From Magnetospirillum sp. (lineage in GTDB: Bacteria > Pseudomonadota > Alphaproteobacteria > CACIAM-22H2), in contig JAPZUA010000001.1 in assembly GCA_027532905.1 (NCBI GenBank), positions 1,547,950 to 1,611,949 of the forward strand: DNA of 64,000 bases. Direction: 5' to 3'. The notes beneath the pieces were generated by a model. The model did not search any database. It had not been told where the DNA came from and worked only from the letters and a program-made list of their open reading frames with translations. The translations under genes were made by a program, and so were the position numbers. Shown here one piece after another: positions 1 to 7,748 of the stretch. How positions within the stretch are numbered: the first letter of the stretch is position 1; the number at the start of each line of letters is the position of its first letter.

Positions 1-1
1 C

Positions 2-613
2 GATTACGGGGCGGGCAATCTGCGCTCCGCCGCCAAGGCCTTTGGCCATGTCGCCGGATCGGCCGCGACGGTGGACGTCACCTCCGACCCCGAAATCGTG
101 CGCAACGCCGACCGCATCGTGGTCCCCGGCCAGGGGGCTTTCGGCGATTGCGCTTCGGGCCTTCGCGCCGTACCCGGCATGGTAGAAGCGCTCGAAGATG
201 CTGTGCATCGCCGCGCCGTGCCGCTGTTCGGCATTTGCGTGGGCATGCAGCTTTTTGCGACGCAAGGCTTCGAACACGGGACTCATGCTGGCCTCGGCTG
301 GATTGCGGGCGATGTGCGCCGCATGACCCCGGCGGATCCAAATCTGAAGTTGCCGCAGCTTGGTTGGAATGGTCTTTCCTGCAAGTCGCATCCGCTGGTC
401 AAAGATTGGCCGGCCGACCCACACGTCTATTTCGCCAACAGCTACTGTTTCGAGCCGCTGGACCGGGCTTGCGTGGTTGCAACCGCCGATTACGGCGGCC
501 CGATCGTGGCGCTGGTGGCGAAGGACAATATCGCCGGTTCGCAATTCCACCCCGAAAAGAGCCAGGCGGTAGGGCTGCAGCTGATCGCCAACTTTTTGGC
601 GTGGCGGCCATGA
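2..613 (+). CDS. hisH: Imidazole glycerol phosphate synthase, glutaminase subunit HisH (5' end cut by window)
   Basis: The frame is open from base 2, so the true start lies upstream of the window; an internal ATG at 71 is not the start. The visible N-terminus DYGAGNLRS is the usual HisH opening. The glutamine amidotransferase nucleophile is in FGICVGMQ and the catalytic His-Glu pair in SQFHPEKS near the C-terminus. HisH releases ammonia from glutamine for HisF to make IGP and AICAR in histidine synthesis. Its stop overlaps the hisA start (ATGA, 610-613), indicating translational coupling. Only a few N-terminal residues seem to be missing. Confidence 0.96.
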   Translation, partial: DYGAGNLRSAAKAFGHVAGSAATVDVTSDPEIVRNADRIVVPGQGAFGDCASGLRAVPGMVEALEDAVHRRAVPLFGICVGMQLFATQGFEHGTHAGLGWIAGDVRRMTPADPNLKLPQLGWNGLSCKSHPLVKDWPADPHVYFANSYCFEPLDRACVVATADYGGPIVALVAKDNIAGSQFHPEKSQAVGLQLIANFLAWRP

Positions 614-1335
614 TCCTGTTCCCGGCCATCGACCTCAAAGAGGGCGCTTGCGTTCGCTTGCTGCGTGGCGAGATGGACCAAGCGACCGTGTTCAACACTG
701 ATCCCGCCGCCCAGGCCGCTTCGTTCGAAGAGGCCGGCTGCCGCTGGCTGCATCTCGTCGATCTCGACGGGGCGTTTGCCGGCCAATCCAAAAACGGGGC
801 GGCCGTCGAAGCGATCCTCAAACGCGTGAAGGTGCCCGTCCAGCTCGGCGGCGGGATTCGCACGGCTGCCCATATACGCACTTGGCTCGAGGCCGGCATT
901 GCCCGCGTGATCCTCGGTACGATTGCTTTGCGCGATCCGGGCCTCGTCAAACAAGCGTGCAAGGATTGGCCGGGCCGCATCGTGGTCGGCATCGATGCGC
1001 GCGACGGGCGGGTTGCTGTCGAAGGCTGGGCCGAAACCTCGGACGTCACGGCGCTCGATTTGGCCCGCCGTTTCGTCGATGCCGGGGTGGCCGCGATCGT
1101 CTATACCGACATCGATCGCGACGGTGCGATGCAAGGCCCGAATGTCGAAGCGACGGCCGCCTTGGCCCGCGCCGTGCCCATCCCGGTCGTCGCCTCGGGC
1201 GGCGTTTCTTCGCTTGCCGACCTTGCGGCCTTGAAGGCCCGCGCGGCCGACGGCATTGCCGGTGTGATTTCGGGCCGCGCCCTTTATGACGGCCGCATCG
1301 ATTTGGCCGAAGCCATTCGGCTTTTGGAGGCGTGA
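610..1335 (+). CDS. hisA: Phosphoribosyl-formimino-AICAR-phosphate isomerase HisA
   Basis: The protein is 241 aa, the usual length, and starts at the ATG overlapping the hisH stop. The N-terminus [17 protein letters not shown] carries the catalytic Asp of the (beta/alpha)8 ProFAR isomerase family. The second catalytic Asp lies in [14 protein letters not shown], and the phosphate-binding loops are GGGIR and SGGVSSL. HisA opens the ProFAR ribose ring (Amadori isomerisation) just before the HisH/HisF step. The open frame extends far upstream through hisH, but that extension is an out-of-frame shadow. It is followed directly by hisF with overlapping stop and start. Confidence 0.97.
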   Translation: MILFPAIDLKEGACVRLLRGEMDQATVFNTDPAAQAASFEEAGCRWLHLVDLDGAFAGQSKNGAAVEAILKRVKVPVQLGGGIRTAAHIRTWLEAGIARVILGTIALRDPGLVKQACKDWPGRIVVGIDARDGRVAVEGWAETSDVTALDLARRFVDAGVAAIVYTDIDRDGAMQGPNVEATAALARAVPIPVVASGGVSSLADLAALKARAADGIAGVISGRALYDGRIDLAEAIRLLEA

Positions 1336-2129
1336 TGCTGAAAGTCCGCATCATCCCGTGTCTCGACGTCAAAGACGGCCGCGTGGTCAAGGGCGTCAAT
1401 TTCGTCGATCTGATCGACGCGGGCGACCCGGTCGAAGCCGCCGCCGCCTATGATGCGGCCGGGGCCGACGAACTCTGTTTCCTCGACATCACCGCAAGCC
1501 ACGAAAACCGCGAGACCATCTACGACGTCGTGGCGCGAACGGCTGCGCGCTGCTTTATGCCGCTCACCGTCGGCGGCGGCGTGCGCACCGTGGACGACAT
1601 CCGCAAACTCTTGCTGGCGGGTGCGGACAAAGCTTCGATCAACACGGCGGCCGTCACGCGGCCCGAGTTTGTGTGCGAGGCGGCCGAGAAATTCGGCAGC
1701 CAATGCGTGACCGTGGCGGTCGACGCAAAACGCGTCGGCCCCGACCGGTTCGAAGTCTTCACCCATGGCGGGCGCAACGCGACGGGCCTCGAGGCCGTGG
1801 CCTGGGCCCGCCGCATGGCCGAACTCGGTGCCGGCGAGATCCTGCTGACGTCGATGGATCGCGATGGCACCAAGGCCGGTTTCGACATCGAACTCACGCG
1901 CGCCGTGGCCGATGCTGTAACCATCCCGGTTATCGCCTCCGGTGGCGTGGGCACGCTCGCGCATTTTGCCGCCGGCATTCGCGACGGCCATGCGGCCGCC
2001 GTCCTTGCTGCCTCGGTGTTCCATTTCGGCACGTTCAGCGTGGGCCAGGTGAAGGCCCATCTGGCGGCGGCGGGCATTGCGGTTCGCCCTTTCCAAGCGG
2101 GCAAGGCTCTGCCAGACTCGGCGCCATGA
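1335..2129 (+). CDS. hisF: Imidazole glycerol phosphate synthase, cyclase subunit HisF
   Basis: The protein is 264 aa. The ATG at 1335 is preferred because GGAGG at 1326-1330 is well spaced and the product begins [12 protein letters not shown]; a GTG one codon upstream is possible. Catalytic aspartates are in [14 protein letters not shown] and [12 protein letters not shown], and phosphate loops in GGGVR and SGGVGTL. HisF uses ammonia channelled from HisH to convert PRFAR to IGP and AICAR in the cytoplasm. The hisA stop TGA overlaps the start (TGATG), and the stop overlaps the hisE ATG, so hisH-A-F-E looks like one coupled transcript. Confidence 0.97.
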   Translation: MLKVRIIPCLDVKDGRVVKGVNFVDLIDAGDPVEAAAAYDAAGADELCFLDITASHENRETIYDVVARTAARCFMPLTVGGGVRTVDDIRKLLLAGADKASINTAAVTRPEFVCEAAEKFGSQCVTVAVDAKRVGPDRFEVFTHGGRNATGLEAVAWARRMAELGAGEILLTSMDRDGTKAGFDIELTRAVADAVTIPVIASGGVGTLAHFAAGIRDGHAAAVLAASVFHFGTFSVGQVKAHLAAAGIAVRPFQAGKALPDSAP

Positions 2130-2485
2130 TCGACGACGCCAAACCAGCTTCGACCGACGCCGTTCTCGAACGCCTGTTCCAGACGATCGAAGAGCGGCGC
2201 TATGCCGATCCCGCCACCTCGCACACCGCCAAGCTGTTCCAGAAGGGCACCAAGAAGATCGCCCAGAAGGTCGGCGAGGAAGCGGTCGAAGTGGTCATCG
2301 AAGCCGTGCGCGACAACCGCAAACGGCTGATCGAGGAGAGCGCCGACCTCATGTACCATCTGCTGGTGCTGTGGGCCGACATGAAGGTAGTGCCGGCCGA
2401 AGTGTGGACCGAGCTTGCGCGCCGCGAAGGCTTTTCCGGCATTGCCGAAAAAGCGGCGCGCGACCCGGCCAAGTCGGATTCCTGA
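2126..2485 (+). CDS. hisE: Phosphoribosyl-ATP pyrophosphohydrolase HisE
   Basis: The product is 119 aa and starts at the ATG overlapping the hisF stop; the longer open frame upstream is a shadow of hisF. The MazG-like core is visible in [19 protein letters not shown] and [13 protein letters not shown], whose acidic residues bind Mg2+ in this all-alpha pyrophosphatase family. HisE hydrolyses phosphoribosyl-ATP to phosphoribosyl-AMP, the second step of histidine synthesis. It is a free-standing HisE, not fused to HisI, as is usual in Alphaproteobacteria. It closes the his block and is followed 18 bp later by a HIT protein. Confidence 0.95.
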   Translation: MIDDAKPASTDAVLERLFQTIEERRYADPATSHTAKLFQKGTKKIAQKVGEEAVEVVIEAVRDNRKRLIEESADLMYHLLVLWADMKVVPAEVWTELARREGFSGIAEKAARDPAKSDS

Positions 2486-2503
2486 ACCACGGGACCTTGC
2501 GCG

Positions 2504-2869
2504 ATGGCCTACGATCCCAACAACGTGTTTGCCCGCATCCTGCGCGACGAGATCCCGTGCAAGAAGGTCTACGAAAACGAATTCGTGCTGGCCTTCCACG
2601 ACATCGCCCCGCAAGCGCCCGTCCATGTGCTGGTGATCCCGAAGGGTCCGTACGTGTCGATGGACGATTTCACCGCCAACGCCCCGGCCGAAATGCAGGC
2701 GGGCTTTCTCAAAGCGGTCGGCGACGTCGCCCGACTGCTGGGCATCGCCGCCGACGGCTATCGTGTGCTCACCAATTGCGGCGTCAACGGCCACCAGGAC
2801 GTACCGCATCTGCATTTCCACATATTCGGCGGCGCCAAGCTCGGCCGCATGATCGGCAAATCGAGCTGA
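2504..2869 (+). CDS. HIT family nucleotide hydrolase (HinT-like)
   Basis: This 121-aa protein has the histidine triad PHLHFHIFGG at about residues 101-110 (His102/104/106), which binds the alpha-phosphate of nucleoside phosphoramidates and adenylates. The N-terminus (NNVFARILRDEIPCKKVYE) matches the bacterial HinT/Hit group. It is cytosolic; the precise substrate is not known in most bacteria. It lies 18 bp downstream of hisE, an arrangement common in Alphaproteobacteria, so it is probably cotranscribed with the histidine genes although it has no recognised role in that pathway. Confidence 0.92.
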   Translation: MAYDPNNVFARILRDEIPCKKVYENEFVLAFHDIAPQAPVHVLVIPKGPYVSMDDFTANAPAEMQAGFLKAVGDVARLLGIAADGYRVLTNCGVNGHQDVPHLHFHIFGGAKLGRMIGKSS

Positions 2870-3181
2870 TTTTTGTCCTGACGTGCTGCGCCCGCCCGTC
2901 GTTAACCCTGCGCGACATAGACGCGACATAGACGCGACATACGCGCGACGTCCATGCGACATGGACGCGACCTAGGCGCGACGTTTTTGCGTTTAAGCCA
3001 TTGTTTTTACTGAAAACGTAGCGCAGTTCGCGCGGATTCTCGGCCTGTCGCGTGCCGCACCCCAATATTCACTTTTCAAACAGCACAAATCGCTTAAACA
3101 ACTGCAATCCTATCTAGGATATTAACACGGTCACGGCTGCATTCAAATACGAATCTGGTATCACTTAAACTAAAGCTGCCC
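2870..3181. other. 312-bp non-coding, AT-richer spacer between convergent genes
   Basis: No credible gene is seen here; the one ORF on the minus strand has no RBS or family resemblance. The left part holds a seven-unit 11-bp tandem repeat (2912-2988). The right part (about 3000-3180) is clearly AT-richer than the surroundings and contains a small perfect hairpin, ATCCTA-TC-TAGGAT, at 3107-3120. Because both flanking genes point inward, this is a transcription-end region rather than a promoter region. Confidence 0.6.
2912..2988. repeat. 11-bp tandem repeat, seven units, GCGAC core
   Basis: GCGAC occurs at 2912, 2923, 2934, 2945, 2956, 2967 and 2978, exactly every 11 bp. The first two units are identical (GCGACATAGAC); later units diverge in the last six bases while the GCGAC core is kept, and the last unit runs into a T-run. 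The period is close to one DNA helical turn, so cores would sit on nearly the same face of the DNA. It is far too short-period for CRISPR. Function is unknown. Confidence 0.85.
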
Positions 3182-4711
3182 CTACCGCGCCAGCTGCACG
3201 CGGCGATAGCCCAGCGCTTCGGCGATATGCGCGCGGGTGGGAATTTCGATCGCCTGGAGGTCCGCAAGCGTGCGCGCCACGCGCATCACGCGGTGATAGC
3301 CGCGCGCCGAGAGCTTCATGCGCTCGGCCGCGTCGTCGAGCAGTTTGCGGCCCGCTGGCTCGGGGGCGGCGAGGGCTTCGAGCGCTTGGCCGTCGAGCTC
3401 GGCGTTGCTGCGCGGGCGGTTGGTCGGCGGCAATGATTGAAAACGCGCGCGCTGGCGGTCGCGCGCGGCAGCCACGCGTTTGGCGACATCGGCCGAACCT
3501 TCGGCCGGTGGCGGCAGCGACAAATCGCCCGCGCGTACGGGCGGCACATCGACGTGCAGGTCGATGCGGTCGAACAAGGGCCCTGAGATTTTGGTTTGGT
3601 ATTCGACAGCGCATTTGGGCGCGCGTCCGCAGGCTTGGCCCGGATCGTCGAGATAGCCGCAGCGGCACGGGTTCATCGCCGCCACGAGCTGCACGCGCGC
3701 GGGATAGCTCACATGTGCTGCTGCGCGTGCGACGACCGCGCGCCCAGTTTCGAGCGGCTGGCGCAAGGCTTCGAGGGCGCTGCGTTGGAACTCCGGCAAT
3801 TCGTCCAAAAACAGCACGCCCAGATGCGCCAAGCTCACTTCGCCGGGTTTGGCGCGCGGTCCGCCGCCGATCAGCGCCACTTGGCTCGCCGTGTGGTGCG
3901 GATCGCGATAGGGGCGCTGGCGGCTGATGCGCCCGCCTTCGATGAGGCCTGCAACCGACTGCACCATCGATACTTCGAGCGCTTCTTGCGAGCTCAATTC
4001 GGGCAGCAGGCCCGGCAGACAGCGGGCGAGCATCGATTTGCCCGCACCGGGCGGGCCCACCATCAGCAGATTGTGGCCGCCGGCGGCCGTCACTTCGAGC
4101 GCGCGTTTGGCCGTCTCCTGGCCTTTCACGTCTTTGAGGTCGTAGCCGCTCGTTTGTGCCAATGCGAGGCGCGGCTGCGGGACGGCGAGCAACTGCGCTC
4201 CCTTGAAATGGTTGAGCAGCGCCAGCAACGTGGGTGCTGCGACGATCTCGAAGCTGCGCGAATCGCCCGCCCAGGCCGCTTCGCCGCCGCACGCCTCGGG
4301 GCACACGAGGCCGCGCGTTTGCGCGTTCGCGGCCATCGCGGCGAGCAGAACGCCGGGAACGGCCAAGATGCGTGCATCGAGCGTGAGCTCGCCCAGCACC
4401 ACATAGCGTTCGACAAGCTCGCCCGGCACCACGCCCATCGCCACGAGCAGGCCAAGGGCGATCGGCAGATCGAAATGCGCCCCCTCTTTGGCCAGATCGG
4501 CGGGGGCAAGATTGACCGTGATGCGCCGCCCCGGCAGCGACAGGCCGATCGCTGCCAAGGCCGCACGCACGCGCTCTTTGCTTTCTTTGACCGCATTGTC
4601 GGGCAAGCCCACGACGGCAAAGGCAGGTGCCCCCGACGCGACCTGGACCTGCACGTCGACCGGAATCGTCTCGATGCCGTTGAAGGCGACCGTAGCGACG
4701 CGCGCAACCAT
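3182..4711 (-). CDS. ComM/YifB-type Mg-chelatase-like AAA+ ATPase
   Basis: The protein is 509 aa from the ATG at 4711, giving the family N-terminus MVARVATVAFNGIE; the open frame runs further upstream but has no family match there. Residues 1-170 form the ChlI-type/Lon-like N-domain (VVGLPDNAVKESKERVR). Walker A is GPPGAGKS (219-226), Walker B is VLFLDELPEF (about 299-308), and a Mg-chelatase C-terminal domain follows. In transformable bacteria ComM is a hexameric branch-migration helicase for integrating foreign DNA; elsewhere the role is unclear. It appears monocistronic, with a hairpin in its leader (4727-4762). Confidence 0.93.
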   Translation of the reverse strand: MVARVATVAFNGIETIPVDVQVQVASGAPAFAVVGLPDNAVKESKERVRAALAAIGLSLPGRRITVNLAPADLAKEGAHFDLPIALGLLVAMGVVPGELVERYVVLGELTLDARILAVPGVLLAAMAANAQTRGLVCPEACGGEAAWAGDSRSFEIVAAPTLLALLNHFKGAQLLAVPQPRLALAQTSGYDLKDVKGQETAKRALEVTAAGGHNLLMVGPPGAGKSMLARCLPGLLPELSSQEALEVSMVQSVAGLIEGGRISRQRPYRDPHHTASQVALIGGGPRAKPGEVSLAHLGVLFLDELPEFQRSALEALRQPLETGRAVVARAAAHVSYPARVQLVAAMNPCRCGYLDDPGQACGRAPKCAVEYQTKISGPLFDRIDLHVDVPPVRAGDLSLPPPAEGSADVAKRVAAARDRQRARFQSLPPTNRPRSNAELDGQALEALAAPEPAGRKLLDDAAERMKLSARGYHRVMRVARTLADLQAIEIPTRAHIAEALGYRRVQLAR

Positions 4712-4726
4712 CGGGAATTGTCCAAG

Positions 4727-4762
4727 CGTGGAATTGCGGAAGAACCTTCCTACAATTCCACG
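4727..4762 (-). other. Hairpin in the 5' leader of the comM-like gene
   Basis: The outer stem is CGTGGAATTG (4727-4736) with CAATTCCACG (4753-4762), 10 perfect pairs. After a one-by-two internal mismatch, an inner stem GGAAG/CTTCC (4738-4742/4746-4750) closes a 3-nt loop. It begins 16 nt upstream of the chosen ATG on the minus strand, so it would fold in the mRNA leader close to the ribosome entry site. A regulatory role is inference only. Confidence 0.6.
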
Positions 4763-4774
4763 TCGCACGGGGCA

Positions 4775-4810
4775 ACCCCCTTCCCCGGCAGATGCGTCGG
4801 GGAAGGGGGT
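4775..4810 (-). terminator. Strong stem-loop after ahpD, probable terminator
   Basis: ACCCCCTTCCCC (4775-4786) pairs perfectly with GGGGAAGGGGGT (4799-4810), 12 GC-rich pairs around a 12-nt loop, and at least one more pair can form inside. It lies 8 bp beyond the ahpD stop on the minus strand. There is no convincing U-tract, so it is a terminator-like or mRNA-stabilising structure separating ahpCD from the comM-like gene. Confidence 0.6.
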
Positions 4811-4817
4811 GCGGTCG

Positions 4818-5372
4818 TCAGGCTGCTTCGGCGATGCCGCTTGCGGCCGGTCCCGCCTCGGCGTCGAGCACCACGCCGATCGCATGGATCGTCGCGGCGA
4901 TGCGCACCGCCGCTTGGATCGCCGCCGGTTCGGTTCCGTGCTGGCGCAGCTGCTTTTCGTGGCTGTCCATGCACATCCCGCAGCCGTTGATCGCCGACAC
5001 GGCCAGGCTCAGCAGCTCGAACTCCGCCGCCGGGATGCCGGGTTTCGCCATTGCGTTCATGCGCAGGCGGGCCGGCATCGTCGCGTAGTCGGGTGCGGAC
5101 ACCAGATGCGTGAAGCGATAATAGACATTGTTCATGCCCATGATCGCGACCGCAATCTTGGCGGCACCCATCTGCTCGGCGCTGAGCGCAGGCGCATAAT
5201 GCGCCAGCACCGCATCGCGCAGCACCGGCTGGCGCACGGCGAGCGCACTCGCCACGAACAGCATCGCGCGCTGTTCGGGGCTGAGCGCTGCTTCCGAGTC
5301 GAGCGACCCGAGATTGAGCTTGAGGTCCTTGGCGTAGTCCGGCAGTGCGGCTTTCAAGTTTTCGAGAGACAT
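4818..5372 (-). CDS. ahpD: Alkyl hydroperoxide reductase-associated AhpD (CxxC disulfide reductase)
   Basis: This 184-aa protein of the AhpD/carboxymuconolactone decarboxylase family has the redox motif [12 protein letters not shown], with Cys131, Cys134 and His138 in the order typical of AhpD. AhpD is known to act as an adaptor that re-reduces AhpC (via lipoylated acyltransferase in mycobacteria). It lies 25 bp downstream of ahpC on the same strand, and the pair sits divergent from oxyR. The partner and peroxide-defence role are therefore well supported by context. A GC-rich hairpin follows the gene. Confidence 0.94.
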   Translation of the reverse strand: MSLENLKAALPDYAKDLKLNLGSLDSEAALSPEQRAMLFVASALAVRQPVLRDAVLAHYAPALSAEQMGAAKIAVAIMGMNNVYYRFTHLVSAPDYATMPARLRMNAMAKPGIPAAEFELLSLAVSAINGCGMCMDSHEKQLRQHGTEPAAIQAAVRIAATIHAIGVVLDAEAGPAASGIAEAA

Positions 5373-5397
5373 GGCAGTTCTCCAGCTTCGCGCAGGG

Positions 5398-5937
5398 TTA
5401 GGCGGCCTTCAGGACGTCGTCGCCCTTCTGCCAGTTGCACGGGCACAGCTCGTCGGTCTGCAGCGCGTCGAGTACGCGCAGCACTTCCGCCGGGTTGCGG
5501 CCGACCGAAAGATCGTTGACCGACACGAAGCGGATGATGCCTTCGGGGTCGACAACAAAGGTCGCGCGCATCGCCACCCCTTCGTTCTTGTCGAGCACGC
5601 CCAAGGCCGTCGACAATTCGCGCTTGATGTCGGCGAGCATCGCGAAGGGCAGCGTCTTCAGATCGGCATGGTTCTGGCGCCAGGCCAAATGCACGAACTC
5701 GCTGTCGGTCGAAACGCCGTAGACGACCGCGTCGCGATCCTGGAAGTCGCCGTTGAGCTTGCCGAAAGCGGCGATCTCGGTCGGGCAGACGAACGTGAAG
5801 TCCTTGGGCCAGAAGAAGACGATCTTCCACTTGCCGGCGTTCGACTGGCTGTCGATCTGCGTGAACGCGGTTTTGGGATCGGTCGAAACGACGGCCTTGA
5901 GGTCGAAAGCGGGGAATTTGTCGCCGATGGTCAGCAT
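5398..5937 (-). CDS. ahpC: Peroxiredoxin AhpC
   Basis: The 179-aa protein has the peroxidatic cysteine in DFTFVCPTE (Cys51) and C-terminal cysteines in ELCPCNW (Cys165/Cys167), one of which resolves the disulfide. It reduces H2O2, organic peroxides and peroxynitrite in the cytosol. The C-terminal CPC form resembles the AhpC group that is recycled by AhpD rather than by AhpF, and no ahpF is present nearby. ahpC is the first gene of ahpCD and is read divergently from oxyR, so induction by oxidised OxyR from the 103-bp intergenic region is likely. Confidence 0.96.
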   Translation of the reverse strand: MLTIGDKFPAFDLKAVVSTDPKTAFTQIDSQSNAGKWKIVFFWPKDFTFVCPTEIAAFGKLNGDFQDRDAVVYGVSTDSEFVHLAWRQNHADLKTLPFAMLADIKRELSTALGVLDKNEGVAMRATFVVDPEGIIRFVSVNDLSVGRNPAEVLRVLDALQTDELCPCNWQKGDDVLKAA

Positions 5938-6040
5938 GTGTTTTCTCCGGAAGAGCGGGGGTCAGGAACGAGGCGCAATCTGCGGTCTTGCCCTTTATCG
6001 GTCCAATTGATATATTTCGTTAGTTCAATCGGAAAAAACG
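5938..6040. promoter_or_regulatory. Divergent ahpC/oxyR control region
   Basis: This 103-bp gap separates divergent ahpC and oxyR and turns AT-rich near oxyR. A LysR-type dyad is visible: ATTGA (6006-6010) and TCAAT (6025-6029), with 14 bp between the arms. LysR-family regulators typically bind such imperfect dyads between themselves and a divergent target. The exact OxyR contact site is not proven by sequence alone. Confidence 0.5.
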
Positions 6041-6961
6041 ATGATTCATCTGCCAACGCTCAAACAGCTTCGCCATTTTGCGGCCCTGGCCGACACGCGC
6101 AATTTTGGGCGTGCTGCGGCTGCCGCCAACGTCACGCAATCGACCTTGTCCGCAAGCCTGCAGGAGCTCGAGGCGATTCTGGGTGCTGCCCTCGTCGACC
6201 GCACGCGGCGCTCGGTCCTGCTCACGCCGCTGGGCGAACGCGTCTTGGCGCGCGCGCGCCGCTTGCTGGCGGACGCCGAGGAGCTGGCACTCGAAGCGCA
6301 CCAGGCGCGCGCGCCGCTCACGGGCGAACTGCGGCTGGGCGTGATCCCGTCGGTCAGCCCGTTCTGGATGCCCAAGGCGTTGCCCGCGCTGCGCAAGGCC
6401 TATCCGCAGCTCAAACTGTTTCTGGTCGAGGATCTGACCGCGCGCTTGGTCGAAAAGCTCGCGAACGGCGCCATCGACGTGGCGCTGCTCGCTTTGCCGT
6501 GCGATTGCGGCCCCAATGCCGGTGCTCCGCTCGGGCGCGACGCGTTTCGGCTGGTCGTGCGACGCGACGACGCGCTTGCCAAATTCAAGACTGTGCCGAC
6601 GGCCGAAATCCGCAAACGGAAACTGCTGCTGCTGGCCGACGGCCATTGCATGAAGCGACATGCACTTGCCGCGTGCGGCCTGCGCGATTCGGCCGACGCC
6701 GACACGATGGCAGCGACGTCGTTGTTCACGCTCGTCCAAATGGTCGACAACGGGCTTGGCATCACGTTGCTGCCGCAAATGGCGCTCGATGCAGGCTTGC
6801 TTGGGGGAACCGACCTCGTGGCGTTGCACGTCGAGGACGATCCGGCGCGCGACCTGGGGTTGGTCTGGCGCAAAGGTACGGCGCGTCAGGCGGAGTTTTC
6901 GCTGCTGGCGGCGGCCCTCGTCAAAGCCGCGGATTCACGAAAGAAGACGCGGCCCCTATAA
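6041..6961 (+). CDS. oxyR: Hydrogen peroxide-sensing LysR regulator OxyR
   Basis: This 306-aa LysR-type regulator has a winged HTH at about residues 5-65 (NFGRAAAAANVTQSTLSASL) and an effector domain from about 90. The two redox cysteines of OxyR are clear: DGHCMKRHALAACG places Cys203 and Cys212 eight residues apart, as in the E. coli Cys199/Cys208 pair. H2O2 oxidises these to a disulfide, switching DNA binding. The gene is divergent from ahpCD, its expected target. The combination of cysteine pair and location makes it OxyR rather than a generic LysR protein. Confidence 0.95.
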   Translation: MIHLPTLKQLRHFAALADTRNFGRAAAAANVTQSTLSASLQELEAILGAALVDRTRRSVLLTPLGERVLARARRLLADAEELALEAHQARAPLTGELRLGVIPSVSPFWMPKALPALRKAYPQLKLFLVEDLTARLVEKLANGAIDVALLALPCDCGPNAGAPLGRDAFRLVVRRDDALAKFKTVPTAEIRKRKLLLLADGHCMKRHALAACGLRDSADADTMAATSLFTLVQMVDNGLGITLLPQMALDAGLLGGTDLVALHVEDDPARDLGLVWRKGTARQAEFSLLAAALVKAADSRKKTRPL

Positions 6962-6968
6962 TCCCGGC

Positions 6969-7613
6969 GTGTCGAGTCGCGCTTTTGCCATCGTGCTCTT
7001 GCTTGTGGGTCTAGCGGCGTGCGCGCCGCGCGGCACCCCGCCCGTTGCCGTGCCCGAAGCGCCGCCGCCGCCCGCCGCTGCACCCGCGCCGCAGGCTTGT
7101 TTTGCAGCCCTCGATGCCGCCAAAGCCAAATACGAGCGCCGCGCAACCACACCGACGCGCGAGGGATGCAGCGTGGCCGAAGCCGTGATGCTGGAACAGG
7201 CGACGATCCCGCTCAATCGTTCGGCCTTGATGAGCTGCCCGCTTGCGGCTGCCCTCGCGTCGTTCGAACAAGAGGTGGTGCAGCCGGCAGCACAACGCCA
7301 TTTCGGCCGGCCCGTGGTGCTGCTCGTCCATTTCGGGGCTTACGTGTGCAAACCCCAGACGGGTCGGCCCTCGCGCCTGTCGGAGCACGCCTTCGGCCAA
7401 GCGATCGACATCGGCGGTTTCGAATTGCCGGGCCGTGTCACGATCTCCGTGCGCCAGCATTGGGGCGAGCGCGGGCCCCGCGGGGCGTTCTTGCGCGAGG
7501 TCGCACAAGGGGCGTGCCGCCATTTCAATATGGTGCTCACGCCGAAATCCGATGCGGCACATTCCACGCATCTGCATCTCGACATGGGCCGCTTCAAGCG
7601 CTGCGACGCGTAA
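6969..7613 (+). CDS. Extensin-like family lipoprotein
   Basis: A GTG at 6969 gives a 214-aa protein starting with a lipoprotein signal (AFAIVLLLVGLAAC, lipobox LAAC); longer ORF versions run inside oxyR and are rejected. A Pro/Ala linker follows. The rest is an extensin-like C-terminal domain (PF06904 type): conserved cysteines, RLSEHAFGQAIDIGGF, and a C-terminal STHLHLDMG. The His/Asp pattern resembles LAS-type metallopeptidases of the VanY/MepA class, so a role in cell-wall peptide processing is plausible but inferred. It begins 7 bp after oxyR. Confidence 0.8.
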   Translation: MSSRAFAIVLLLVGLAACAPRGTPPVAVPEAPPPPAAAPAPQACFAALDAAKAKYERRATTPTREGCSVAEAVMLEQATIPLNRSALMSCPLAAALASFEQEVVQPAAQRHFGRPVVLLVHFGAYVCKPQTGRPSRLSEHAFGQAIDIGGFELPGRVTISVRQHWGERGPRGAFLREVAQGACRHFNMVLTPKSDAAHSTHLHLDMGRFKRCDA

Positions 7614-7666
7614 GCGCTTCGGGACCGCTTGTACGCGGTGCCGCAACGCTCGCACCGCCGGTCGCC

Positions 7667-7698
7667 TTGTAATCTTCCCGTCACAAACGGCGCATAAA
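7667..7698 (+). promoter_or_regulatory. Candidate Pho box and -10 before the phytase-like gene
   Basis: TTGTAAT (7667-7673) and CCGTCAC (7678-7684) form two 7-bp half-sites separated by 4 bp. Each differs by one base from a PhoB half-site of the CTGTAAT/CTGTCAC type. A CATAAA hexamer starts at 7693, at roughly the distance expected for a -10 in PhoB-activated promoters that lack a good -35. The downstream gene is a periplasmic phytase/esterase-like protein, which fits phosphate control. Confidence 0.45.
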
Positions 7699-7748
7699 GT
7701 TCGCCCCACGCGGCGGTTTCGTCGCGCGCTCAAACACCCGGATCCGCC

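Noticed and set aside
2912-2988. CRISPR array
   Set aside because: The period is 11 bp with no spacers and no cas genes; it is a simple tandem repeat.
4712-4885. N-terminal extension of the comM-like protein by 58 residues
   Set aside because: The extension reads through two hairpins and has no family match; the family N-terminus starts at the ATG at 4711.
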